Source: Roseiarcus sp963806935 (lineage in GTDB: Bacteria; Pseudomonadota; Alphaproteobacteria; Rhizobiales; Beijerinckiaceae). Taken from it: a stretch of DNA of 64,000 nt. The DNA lies in NCBI GenBank assembly GCA_963806935.1, contig CAWEAT010000008.1, positions 62,001 through 126,000 on the forward strand, written 5' to 3'. Both the position numbers and the translations under genes were made by a program. The notes under the pieces are model-generated. The model had not been told where the DNA came from. It saw nothing but the letters and a program-made list of their open reading frames with translations, and searched no databases. Positions 32,257 through 40,278 of the stretch are shown here, piece after piece. Positions within the stretch are counted from its first letter, which is position 1; every line of letters begins with the position of its first letter.

Positions 32257-32806
32257 ACGAGGCCCCCGGAAAGCTCCCCGATGAATTTACACCATTTGCT
32301 GTCGCCTTGACGAAGGAATCGGCGGCGGCGCCGGGCCTCTCTGGGGGTCGACTGGGCGCCCCACCCGCGGGATTGCCTTGGATTCCCTTGGCGGGAATGA
32401 GCCTCTTCAGACGGTTGCGCCGAGTCCGAGGCCAAAATAGACTTTTTGCCGCGGCTCTCTCCCCCTGTAGTCGCCGAGCGGCCGTGGGGAGAGGTGATGG
32501 CGGTGGACTAGCATGCATTCTGATTTTCTGCAAGCGCTTGTTAAAGGCGCTATGTCGATCCGGACTTTCAGAATAGCCGCAAGTCATTGACAATGCTACG
32601 TTAAATTCACACCTGCCAAGTCATTTCGAACAAAACAGGAACAAAAGCTTGCGCTTTGACGCCGCCGAGGGCATAGTGAGGCAAGTTCGAGAGCTGCGGC
32701 CTTCGCCACGCTCCTTTCTCTCCCCAGCCCCGTTTCTTCCCATCCCGCCCGATTAGGCGGGCCTCGCGCTCGCACGCGCTTTCTCCAACCATCCATGCAG
32801 GCGCAA
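32257..32806. other. gene-poor region at the left edge of the phage block
   Basis: 550 bases with no gene that I can support. Seen: a 56-base copy of an interspersed repeat (32371-32426); a hairpin with 8-bp arms CTCTCCCC/GGGGAGAG near 32468-32505; and a CCCGCC/GGCGGG hairpin near 32744. A 90-codon open frame over the repeat begins WIPLAGMSLF-like, but it has no ribosome site. TTGACA at about 32587 has no matching -10 element. Confidence 0.5.
32371..32426 (+). repeat. interspersed 56-base repeat, copy 1
   Basis: Pairs without gaps with 63658-63713 (opposite strand): 45 of 56 bases identical by direct count, with an 18-base identical core around CCTTGGATTCCCTTGG. Both copies lie between genes. 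Read in one frame, both give PWIPLAG-x-S-x-F followed by LR, with conservative changes between copies. Confidence 0.7.
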
Positions 32807-33181
32807 ATGACGGACACGAACCGAACGACGCGAAAAGGCCCCTTCGGGTCCGGCGCGCAAAAGTCGAGCGCAAAGCGAAGGCTCTCTCGCGATCAGGCCG
32901 AAAGCCTGCTGCTCGGCAAGCTGCGTCGGCTGATGGCCCGGCCGATCGAGGAATTCGCCCGGCACTACCTCTCCCGGGTCGACGCAATCGCCCTGGATTT
33001 GGTCGGCAAGGTTCTGGACGGCGATCCCAGGGCGACTGAGCTCGTGCTGACGATCGTCAATGCGCTCGGCCGCTCCGGATCCGTCGCGGCTCGACCGGGC
33101 TCGGAAAAGGACAGCGCGCGGCGATCGCAAAAGCTCAGCGACGCCGCGACCTACCTAGCGCGCAAGAAGTGGATGAATTGA
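32807..33181 (+). CDS. putative phage terminase small subunit / hypothetical
   Basis: A 124-residue basic protein (MTDTNRTTRKGPFGSG at the start) with a helical central part (SRDQAESLLLGKLRRLMARP) and a basic tail. I do not recognise the family from sequence alone. Its end overlaps the terminase large subunit start by 13 bases, the usual place of the small terminase, so that role is an inference from position. Confidence 0.5.
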   Translation: MTDTNRTTRKGPFGSGAQKSSAKRRLSRDQAESLLLGKLRRLMARPIEEFARHYLSRVDAIALDLVGKVLDGDPRATELVLTIVNALGRSGSVAARPGSEKDSARRSQKLSDAATYLARKKWMN

Positions 33182-34584
33182 GCGGTGGCGACGATAGGCG
33201 CGCCGTCGCCCGGCGCGCCCGGCCGCGACGCGCCCACCCCGTCTTGGACGGAAAGATCGAACGGGTCGGCGACTTTCTCAAGCTTGAGCCCGGCGACCGG
33301 GCCCAGCTCCTCGAGTCGATGACGGCGCTCGAGTGCGCGCAATTGTTTCATGACTGGGAGTTCTGGGCGCGCTCCGACCAGGCGCCTCCGCCCGGCGACT
33401 GGATCATCTGGCTCATCCTCGCCGGCCGCGGCGCGGGCAAGACCCGTGCGGGCGCCGAAGCCGTGCGTCACTGGATCAAGACCTACCCGATCGTGAACCT
33501 CATCGGCGCGACGGTCGCCGACGTGCGCGACACCATGATCACCGGCGAATCCGGGGTTCTCGCCTGCTGCCGGCGCGACGAGCAGCCGCGCTTCTTCGCC
33601 GCCGACCTGCGCCTCGAATGGCCGAACGGCGCGGTGAGCTGGCTTTTCTCCGCCGAAGAGCCCGACCGGCTCAGAGGCAAGCAGCACATGAAGCTTTGGT
33701 GCGACGAGCTTGCCGCCTGGCGGGACCCCGAGGCGTTCGATCAGGCGCTGCTCGGCTTGAGGCTTGGCGACAAGCCGCAGGCGGTCGTGACCACCACGCC
33801 CAGGCCGACCAAGATCATCAAGTCGCTCGCCGTCGACAAGGACACCATCGTCACCCGCGGTTCGACCTTCGACAATCGGGCGCACCTGGCTCGGGCGTTC
33901 TTCGAACGCATCACCGCGCGCTACCAGGGACGGCCGATCGGGCGCCAGGAGCTCCTGGCCGAGATCGTCGACGAGACGCCCGGGGCTTTGTGGACGCGCG
34001 CGCTCATCGAGCGTCAGCGCGTCCGTCCCGAGGCGGCGCCCCAGGAATTCGCCGAAATCGTGGTCGCGGTCGATCCGCCGGCGCGCTCGTCGGCGAAGTC
34101 CGACGAATGCGGGCTCATCGTCGCCGCGAGAGCGCAAAGCGGGCTCTTCTACGTGCTCGCCGACCTCACCAGCCAGGGCGATACGCCGGGCGGATGGGCG
34201 GCGCGGGTCGGCGCAGCCTATCGCGGCTTCAAGGCCAACCGCGTCGTCGCCGAAATCAACAACGGCGGCGACATGGTGACGGAGGTGCTGCGCCAGAGCG
34301 AGCCGAATCTGCCGGTGCGCGCGGTCCATGCGACGCGCGGCAAGTTCCTGCGCGCCGAGCCGATCGCGGCGGCCTACGAACGCGGGCTCGTCTATCACGT
34401 CGGCGCGTTCGCGAAGCTCGAGGACCAGCTCTGCGCTTTGACCCCGGACTTCGACCGCCGCGCCTCCGGCTATTCGCCCGACCGCGCCGACGCACTGGTC
34501 TGGGCGCTGGCCGACCTCATCGGACTCGACCGGCGCGGCGCGGGCGGGATGATCGAGTACTGGTCGGCGAAGGCGGGCGAGTAA
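33169..34584 (+). CDS. phage/GTA-type terminase large subunit
   Basis: DNA-packaging motor, 471 residues: ATPase domain with Walker A LAGRGAGKTRAG (about residue 84), Walker B LWCDELAAW, coupling motif TTTPRPTKI, then an RNase H-like nuclease domain (VVAVDPPARSSAKSDE and a late RADALVWALADL). It resembles the terminase of alphaproteobacterial gene transfer agents. A GTG start at 33169 overlaps the preceding gene; starts further in are possible. It is apparently intact, although the following structural genes are few. Confidence 0.85.
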   Translation: MDELSGGDDRRAVARRARPRRAHPVLDGKIERVGDFLKLEPGDRAQLLESMTALECAQLFHDWEFWARSDQAPPPGDWIIWLILAGRGAGKTRAGAEAVRHWIKTYPIVNLIGATVADVRDTMITGESGVLACCRRDEQPRFFAADLRLEWPNGAVSWLFSAEEPDRLRGKQHMKLWCDELAAWRDPEAFDQALLGLRLGDKPQAVVTTTPRPTKIIKSLAVDKDTIVTRGSTFDNRAHLARAFFERITARYQGRPIGRQELLAEIVDETPGALWTRALIERQRVRPEAAPQEFAEIVVAVDPPARSSAKSDECGLIVAARAQSGLFYVLADLTSQGDTPGGWAARVGAAYRGFKANRVVAEINNGGDMVTEVLRQSEPNLPVRAVHATRGKFLRAEPIAAAYERGLVYHVGAFAKLEDQLCALTPDFDRRASGYSPDRADALVWALADLIGLDRRGAGGMIEYWSAKAGE

Positions 34585-34794
34585 AGCGGATGCAACGAAA
34601 ATCGATGGCGTGAGCCGGCGCGTCCTTCGAGGCCCTTTTCCGCAAGAACCACATCCGGCCGTCGCGCGCCGGGCCGCTCGTCAAGCAAAGCCCGGATGGC
34701 AGCGCGCTTTGATCCCTCCCGCTCCCCTTGGGAGAGGCAATCGCCGCCTGCCGACGCGGCCGCATAATTCCGTTTGTCCCTGAAGGAGAACATC

Positions 34795-35211
34795 ATGTCA
34801 GAAACCGCAATCGCGGCGGCGCCGATCGTTTCGGCGCTGTCGCCCTTCATTAACGCCGCCGCTTCGGGCCTGGTGATCGGGGTCGGCGGCCTCCTGTTTG
34901 CCGGCCTCGCCCGCTGGACCGGGATCGCGTTCACGCCGGACGTTCAGGCTGAGCTCGAAAAGGCGGCCGACGCTGAGGTCCATGCGCTGATCGCCGGAGC
35001 CGAGAACAATCTCGCGACCGGCAAGTTCAGCGTCGGGAATCCGCTGGTCGCGACCGCGACGACCGCGCTCATCGCCAACGCGCCGGGGATCGTCGCCAAG
35101 CTTGGCCTGAACGAGGCCGAGGTGCGGGACGCGGTCATCAAGGCGATCGGCCGCGCGCAGAAGGCGATGACCGCTTCGCCCGCGAGCCTGCCTGGAAAGG
35201 CGATCGGCTGA
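34795..35211 (+). CDS. holin-like small membrane protein (LL-H superfamily 6-like)
   Basis: A 138-residue protein with one N-terminal membrane segment (GLVIGVGGLLFAGLARW) followed by an amphipathic helical domain with AEVHALIAGAE. This layout fits phage holins of the LL-H type, which often lie near packaging genes. The start is well supported: AAGGAG seven bases ahead of ATG 34795. The assignment is by pattern and position. Confidence 0.55.
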   Translation: MSETAIAAAPIVSALSPFINAAASGLVIGVGGLLFAGLARWTGIAFTPDVQAELEKAADAEVHALIAGAENNLATGKFSVGNPLVATATTALIANAPGIVAKLGLNEAEVRDAVIKAIGRAQKAMTASPASLPGKAIG

Positions 35212-35276
35212 CCAATCGAGCGCGGGGCCGTCCGCTCGCGTCTCCCCGACGGCCGCAATCCATAAGGAAAATCGAA

Positions 35277-35633
35277 ATGTCCGGTCTTGGTTCCTTCTTC
35301 AACAGCCTGAGCTCAGCGCTGTCCGCCAACAACATCTCCGCCGCTGCAACTGCGGCTTCCGCCCTCCAGTCGGCGCTCGGCACGTCGCAGGCCGTCACCT
35401 CTCAGGCGACGTCGTTCCTGAACAACTTCAACCTTGCGCAGGCCAACGGAAACCAGATCGGGATGCAGATGGCGGTGATGGGCTTGCAGGCCATGCAGAC
35501 GCAATTGCCGCAGTCCGTCGTTCCCCTGATCGCGCTCCTCGCCAATCCGTCCATTCAGGCGGACAAGGCGCAGAGCGCGGTCGCGGTCGCCAACATTCAG
35601 ACCGCGCTGGCGCATAGCACGTCGATTCTGTGA
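35277..35633 (+). CDS. small Ala/Ser/Gln-rich phage-region protein, unknown
   Basis: A 118-residue protein, low in charged residues and rich in Ala, Ser, Asn and Gln (SALSANNISAAATAASALQS). No membrane segment or known motif. AAGGAAAATCGAA precedes the ATG. Its stop overlaps the next gene start (GTGA), so the two are probably co-translated. Confidence 0.55.
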   Translation: MSGLGSFFNSLSSALSANNISAAATAASALQSALGTSQAVTSQATSFLNNFNLAQANGNQIGMQMAVMGLQAMQTQLPQSVVPLIALLANPSIQADKAQSAVAVANIQTALAHSTSIL

Positions 35634-35923
35634 TCACCGCGGCGCAGGTCAAGGGCGCCATCAGCGCCCTCGGCGACGTCAATACGAGCGCCTTGTCGGC
35701 GGCGTGGCGGAGCAAGTTCTCCGACCTCGACGCCGACGCGGTTCTCGCCGAGGACGCGCTTGGCGTGATCGCCGTCTTCTTTCCGCAAGCGGCGGCGATC
35801 GCGGCGCTGATCGCGCTGCTGGTCGAGGTGAAGCCGTTCCTGGATCTTCATCCGCCGACCGGCGACGCCGATCCCGAGCGCGACGCCAACGCCTATGGCG
35901 GACGCGGCGGTCGGGGAAACTGA
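35630..35923 (+). CDS. small phage-region protein with one hydrophobic segment, unknown
   Basis: A 97-residue protein from a GTG start overlapping the previous stop. It has a hydrophobic stretch (VIAVFFPQAAAIAALIALLV) and a polar Gly/Arg-rich end. It could be a second small membrane protein of a lysis-type set, but nothing in the sequence proves this. Confidence 0.5.
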   Translation: MITAAQVKGAISALGDVNTSALSAAWRSKFSDLDADAVLAEDALGVIAVFFPQAAAIAALIALLVEVKPFLDLHPPTGDADPERDANAYGGRGGRGN

Positions 35924-36261
35924 TCCTTACCATGCGGCGGGAACGCGCCGGCAAGCACGGCGTGCAACGTCGCGCCGAGCTTGCGGTTGAACTCCTCGGC
36001 CTGGAACTGCGCGTTGACGGCCTCGGTCTTGTCCTCGCGCGGCTGCGGGCATTGCGCATCGGCGCGCGCGCCGGTCCGCTCGACCATTGCCTTGAACGCG
36101 TTTTCGAGCTCAACCCGGTCGCGTTCGGCGGCGAAAACGTCGGTGATCCAGACTTCGCCGCCGCTCTGCGACGCGGCGACGCAAAACGTCCAGCGCGGCG
36201 CCGCGTCAGCAAGCGCCGGCAGGCCAACGGCGATCGCGACCAGCGCAAGCAATTGGCGCAT
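35893..36261 (-). CDS. small exported protein, antisense within the phage block
   Basis: A 122-residue protein with a clear signal peptide (MRQLLALVAIAVGLPALADA) and two Cys (TFCVAAS, DAQCPQP), suggesting a disulfide in the periplasm. AAGGGG lies just before ATG 36261. It is on the strand opposite to the surrounding phage genes and overlaps the end of the previous one by 31 bases. Family unknown; it may be a cargo gene. Confidence 0.6.
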   Translation of the reverse strand: MRQLLALVAIAVGLPALADAAPRWTFCVAASQSGGEVWITDVFAAERDRVELENAFKAMVERTGARADAQCPQPREDKTEAVNAQFQAEEFNRKLGATLHAVLAGAFPPHGKDQFPRPPRPP

Positions 36262-36381
36262 GACCCCTTCCACTCTCGCGCGAGCCGCAGGCGCAATCTA
36301 GGCGCCAATCCCTAACGGAAGGCAAAGGCGCGCCGCCGCCCAAGCCTCACCCAAGCCCCTTTTCGCCAAGGAACCGATCCG

Positions 36382-37677
36382 ATGTCGGACGACGCTCTCA
36401 GACGGCCCCTGCCCCCAAGCGTATTCGCCCGCCTCGCGGACGCGACGCGCTACGTGATCACCGGCGTGTCGCCGGACACCTGGTTCGGGCCGCTGCAGCC
36501 GCTCGCGCCGATGGCGCCGCCCGAAGTCAAAGGGCGGCAGTTCGACTATCCGTTCGGCGCCAACCTCAACTATATCCCCCGCGCCGAGGACGGCGTCTCG
36601 TTCGCGGAACTGCGCGGCCTCGCGGACGCCCTGCCGCTCCTGCGCGCGGTGATCGAGACCCGCAAGGACCAGATCGCCGCGCAGAGCTATGCGGTGCGGC
36701 CGCGGGCGCGAGCGGATTCGCCTGACATGTCGAAGAGCATCGAGGCGGTCAGCGGTTTTCTCGCCCGTCCCGACCGGCGCCATTCGTTCGCCGACTGGCT
36801 GAGGATGCTGGTCGAGGAGATGCTGGTCATCGACGCGGCGACCATCTACCCGCGCTACGCCAGGGGCGGCTCTCTCTATTCGCTCGACATCATCGACGGG
36901 GCGACGATCAAGCCCTTGATCGGCGAGGACGGACGGGCGCCGGAAGCGCCCGACCCCGCCTATCAGCAGATCCTCAAGGGCATCCCCGCCGCCGATTTCT
37001 CGGCCGACGAGCTTCTCTATCTGCCGCGCAACCTGCGCTCCCATAGGCTCTACGGCATGAGCCCGGTCGAGCAGATCGCGCTCACCATCAATATCGCGCT
37101 CAGACGCGACGCAGCGACCCTCGACTATTACCGCACCGGCTCCTCGCCCGACGCCTTCGCCACGCTGCCGAAGGAGTGGACGGCCGACCAGATCCGCTCG
37201 TTCCAGGATTACTTCGACGCGCTGATGAGCGGCAATCTGGCGCGAAGGCGGATGACCAAGTTCATGCCCGCCGACTTCAAGCTTATCGAAACCCGCCAGC
37301 CGCCGCTCAAGGACCAGTATGACGAGTGGCTGGCGCGCATCATCTGCTACGCCTTCTCGGTTCCCGTCTCGCCGTTCGTGAGCCAGGTCAATCGCGCGAC
37401 CGGCGAGACCTTGCGCATGCAGGCGACGCAAGAGGGCCTCGTGCCGCTCAAGACCTGGATCAAGAGCGCGCTCGATCATGTGATCTGCGTCTCCATGAAC
37501 GAGCCTTCGCTCGAATTCGTATGGGTCGGCGACGATGCGGTCGACCCGCTGCAGCAGGCGCAGACGCTCGAGATTCTGGTCGGCGCGGGGATCAAGACGC
37601 GCGGGGAGGCGCGCGCCGACCTGGGGCTTCTGGCTGCGGGCGGCGCGCCCTCCCCGGGCGAGGCGCGGCGTGGTTAG
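36382..37677 (+). CDS. phage portal protein, C-terminal extension possibly lost by a -1 shift
   Basis: A 431-residue portal protein: PLLRAVIETRKDQIAAQSYAV, YGMSPVEQIALTINIALRRD, and RIICYAFSVPVSPFVSQVNR are typical of portals of this group. Directly after the stop, in another frame, the sequence continues LGKHNPHHDEQGRFATTD, a common C-terminal motif of such portals; one extra G at 37672-37676 would join them. It follows the terminase with small genes between, and no protease or capsid gene comes after it. Confidence 0.82.
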   Translation: MSDDALRRPLPPSVFARLADATRYVITGVSPDTWFGPLQPLAPMAPPEVKGRQFDYPFGANLNYIPRAEDGVSFAELRGLADALPLLRAVIETRKDQIAAQSYAVRPRARADSPDMSKSIEAVSGFLARPDRRHSFADWLRMLVEEMLVIDAATIYPRYARGGSLYSLDIIDGATIKPLIGEDGRAPEAPDPAYQQILKGIPAADFSADELLYLPRNLRSHRLYGMSPVEQIALTINIALRRDAATLDYYRTGSSPDAFATLPKEWTADQIRSFQDYFDALMSGNLARRRMTKFMPADFKLIETRQPPLKDQYDEWLARIICYAFSVPVSPFVSQVNRATGETLRMQATQEGLVPLKTWIKSALDHVICVSMNEPSLEFVWVGDDAVDPLQQAQTLEILVGAGIKTRGEARADLGLLAAGGAPSPGEARRG

Positions 37678-38004
37678 GGAAGCACAACCCTCACCACGAC
37701 GAGCAGGGCCGCTTCGCGACGACGGACAGCGCGGCCGGACCTGTCGGAAACCCGGCGCGCAAGCCGCGGCGGCCGACCCCGCTGCAGGTCGCGAGTTCAA
37801 CTCCTGTTGCTTCTGGTTCTCCGGTTGGGCAAGCTCACGCATCGCGAGAAGCTCTTTCTCCCAGGAGCCAGTACGCGTTTGCGGGAATCCTAATCGACAC
37901 GCGACGCCTTTCGAAACCTATACGTTCGAAATAAAGGCACATTTCCACTTGCCCTCGAACCGCGGCTGCACCGTGCTCGTAGACCGTCGTCGAGGGGATG
38001 ATTC
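37678..38004 (+). other. decayed 3' part of the portal gene
   Basis: 327 bases without an intact gene. The first 80 bases or so encode the portal tail GKHNPHHDEQGRF in a shifted frame; the remainder codes for no recognisable protein. It marks where the phage structural cluster breaks off. Confidence 0.6.
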
Positions 38005-38718
38005 ATGCCGTCGGTGACGATATCGGAAGACGCAGAGAGAGCAATTGCGCAAGGATTTGACCAAGCGCCACCCGTCAGTAGCGAAGGGAGAACGATTCCT
38101 TTACTTGTTGGGTCAAGCAGGTCTTATTCTGACGATAGATCAGGTAACCGTATTGAACTCGGACCTATGTTCTTATTCTGCTGGACAAATGCAGGCGAAA
38201 TCGATCAGAGCAACTATTTAACAATCGACGTCGTGGGCGGCCGTAAGCTGTCGAGCAGATCGCGCTCACCATCAATATCGCACTGCGACGCGACGCAGCC
38301 GCCCTCGACTACTACCGCACCGGCTCCTCGTCCGACGCCTTCGCCACCCCTGCCGGCGGATGACCAACTTCATGCCGGCCGACTTCAAGCTGATCGAGAC
38401 CGCCAGCCGCCGCTCAAGGACCAGTATGACGAGTGGCTGGCGCGCATCATCTGCTACGCCTTCTCGGTGCCCGTTTCGCCGTTCGTGAGCCAGGTCAACC
38501 GCGCGACCGACGTGACCTTGCGCCAGCGGACCACGCAAGAGGAAACCCCGCAGACGCCAGGGATTCCGGGCCTGAGAACAAAACACGAACATTTTCTTGA
38601 CCGCTTACTCCCGCTCCCCAGTCGCGCGGACATCCATGATCTGGAGCTTCGACTAGGAGAGCGGATGGAGTCGCTCGCCGTTCGCTTCGACCGAGCTTTC
38701 GACACTCGTGTTTCGTGA
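38005..38718 (+). CDS. chimeric hypothetical ORF
   Basis: The first 80 residues (MPSVTISEDAERAIAQGFDQ ... SNYLTIDVVGGRKL) look like a real protein of unknown family with GAGGGG upstream of ATG 38005. At about 38250 the frame runs into the broken portal copy, read partly out of frame, and it ends in a short helical segment (DIHDLELRLGERMESL). The whole ORF is probably a by-product of recombination; at most the N-terminal part was once a gene. Confidence 0.4.
   Translation: MPSVTISEDAERAIAQGFDQAPPVSSEGRTIPLLVGSSRSYSDDRSGNRIELGPMFLFCWTNAGEIDQSNYLTIDVVGGRKLSSRSRSPSISHCDATQPPSTTTAPAPRPTPSPPLPADDQLHAGRLQADRDRQPPLKDQYDEWLARIICYAFSVPVSPFVSQVNRATDVTLRQRTTQEETPQTPGIPGLRTKHEHFLDRLLPLPSRADIHDLELRLGERMESLAVRFDRAFDTRVS
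38250..38542 (+). pseudogene. second, internally deleted portal gene fragment
   Basis: Closely matches 37066-37436 of the portal gene over both ends (QIALTINIALRRDA and DEWLARIICYAFSVPVSPF) but is about 78 bases shorter inside, with the frame broken. Differences are scattered and often at third codon positions, so this is a diverged relative from another phage rather than a fresh duplication. It forms a direct repeat with the portal gene. Confidence 0.8.
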
Positions 38719-38892
38719 TGATTCCTGAGACGAGTGACGCCTTTTTGGATTCATACAATCGCCTCTGCAAGGCAAGAACGCCCGAATTGGCTCATTAGCC
38801 GGAAAAGCAGCGGACTAAATTCTTCCCCATCACACGAAAATTGGGCAGAATAAGCTTCGTCGATTTGAATTTGGGGCTTTGTCGATAACCCG
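38543..38892. other. gene-free segment between the portal fragment and fmt
   Basis: 350 bases with only the tail of the chimeric ORF and no other supported gene. It is visibly less GC-rich than the phage block. It should contain the fmt promoter; no clear consensus is seen. Confidence 0.5.
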
Positions 38893-39855
38893 ATGCGAAT
38901 TGTCTTCATGGGCACACCGGAATTCGCGGTTCCGACGTTGTTGGAGATCATGAAGAATGGGCATCTTGTTGTCGCCGTCTACACGCGGGCGCCGGCGCGC
39001 GGTGGCCGTCGAGGCCTCGAGATCAGGAAGACGCCGGTCCATCTCGCCGCAGATTCGTTTGGAATCCCCATTTTTGCACCCAAGACTCTGCGCGATGTCG
39101 AAGCACAGAAGGTCTTTAGTGGTCTCGCGGCGGACGTCGCCGTTGTGGCGGCTTATGGTTTGTTGCTGCCGAACCCGATTCTAGAGGCGCCCAGGCTTGG
39201 CTGCATAAACCTGCACGCTTCCTTGCTGCCGCGCTGGCGCGGAGCTGCGCCCATCCAGCGAGCGATCATGGCCGGCGATAGCCAGACCGGCTTGGACGTC
39301 ATGCGCATGGACGCCGGGCTTGACACCGGACCGATAGCGATGCGGGAGATCATTCCGATCCTGCCGGAGGACACGGCAGGAGACCTAACCGCCCGTCTCG
39401 CCACAATCGCCGGTCAGCTAGCGGTGAGCGCCCTAAGATTGTTGGAGGCTGGTCAACTCGAATTTCGGGAGCAAACGACTGCGGGCGTTTGCTATGCGCG
39501 CAAGATTGAGAAAAGCGAGGCGGAGATCGATTGGACACAGGACGCGGAGAAAGTTCGCAATCAGGTTCACGGGTTGTCGCCTGCGCCAGGCGCCTATTCG
39601 AAGCTCTTCATTGGAGATCGAGAGGAAAGTATCAAATTCTTGCGTGTCGAAATGACTGCAGGGAGCGGACCGCCTGGAACACTCCTTGCGGAAGACATGA
39701 GAATCGCGTGCGGGACCGGCGCGATACGGGTTGTTCAGGGGCAACGATCAGGAAAGATTGTCATGAGCGGCCGCGAATTGATGCGGGGCGCGAAGCTCGC
39801 GGCGGGCACGGTCTTCAGGCGGTCCCGCGCACCTTCATCCATTCCCGAAGCATGA
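38893..39855 (+). CDS. fmt: methionyl-tRNA formyltransferase
   Basis: Formylates initiator Met-tRNA. 320 residues: MRIVFMGTPEFAVPTLLEI at the start, the catalytic region INLHASLLPRWRGAAPIQRAI with the Asn-His pair, MDAGLDTGP, and a C-terminal tRNA-binding domain (IDWTQDAEKVRNQVHGLSP). Complete. The usual partner def (peptide deformylase) is not next to it; instead there is phage debris upstream and a patatin remnant downstream, so it sits at a rearranged place or is a second copy. Confidence 0.93.
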   Translation: MRIVFMGTPEFAVPTLLEIMKNGHLVVAVYTRAPARGGRRGLEIRKTPVHLAADSFGIPIFAPKTLRDVEAQKVFSGLAADVAVVAAYGLLLPNPILEAPRLGCINLHASLLPRWRGAAPIQRAIMAGDSQTGLDVMRMDAGLDTGPIAMREIIPILPEDTAGDLTARLATIAGQLAVSALRLLEAGQLEFREQTTAGVCYARKIEKSEAEIDWTQDAEKVRNQVHGLSPAPGAYSKLFIGDREESIKFLRVEMTAGSGPPGTLLAEDMRIACGTGAIRVVQGQRSGKIVMSGRELMRGAKLAAGTVFRRSRAPSSIPEA

Positions 39856-40231
39856 ATTTGAGCTCTTCCTTGCTGCCTTCGGCAGCCCGCAAGATCTGGC
39901 TTGCCCGAAAGAAATCCAGAACGGCGAAATGCTCCACTTTGGGCCGCACGAGAACATCAGGCGCGCGAAGTTTGATTTTTTGAGCTGTTATCGCTCCCTG
40001 CATGATTTGCGCGGCCCCGAACATGGACGCAAATGGCGATGGAGTTCGTCGCTTTGGCGGCCTACCCCCGAACGTCACGTCGATCGCGACGACAATGTCG
40101 GCCAGACTGAACAGCAGATCGTAGGGCAGCGGGTTCACAGCCCCCATCGATCAGTACTCCGTCTCCGAACAAAACCGGACGAAATAGCCCCGGAATCGCC
40201 ATGGAGCCCGCCACTGCAGGCCTTAGCGGCC
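39815..40231 (-). pseudogene. patatin-like phospholipase, 3' fragment
   Basis: C-terminal half only of a patatin-family (RssA-like) hydrolase: GPLRPAVAGSMAIPGLFRP, then DGVLIDG and AVNPLPYDLLFSLADIVV, MFGAAQIMQGAITAQK, HFAVLDFFRASQIL. The catalytic Asp motif DGG/DGA lies at a frame break: the G5 run at 40141-40145 has one base too many. The N-terminal half with the GxSxG serine is absent; purD ends 48 bases upstream. It converges with fmt, overlapping it by 41 bases. A true remnant, because half the gene is missing. Confidence 0.8.
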
Positions 40232-40278
40232 CGGCATCGCACGCAACGTCTGGTCGCGGCTTCCGTCCACGGCGCCCG

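Noticed and set aside
32307..32576. 89-codon ORF over repeat copy 1 as a gene
   Set aside because: No ribosome site and a biased composition; only the repeat part has any similarity. Reported as a repeat instead.
32587..32620. Sigma-70 promoter (TTGACA) before the phage block
   Set aside because: No acceptable -10 element at 16-18 bases.
37785..37820. tRNA fragment or attachment site (GTCGCGAGTTCAACTCC resembles a T-arm)
   Set aside because: No acceptor, D-arm or anticodon arm can be folded and no matching second copy was found near the block edges. It is also still in the shifted portal tail.
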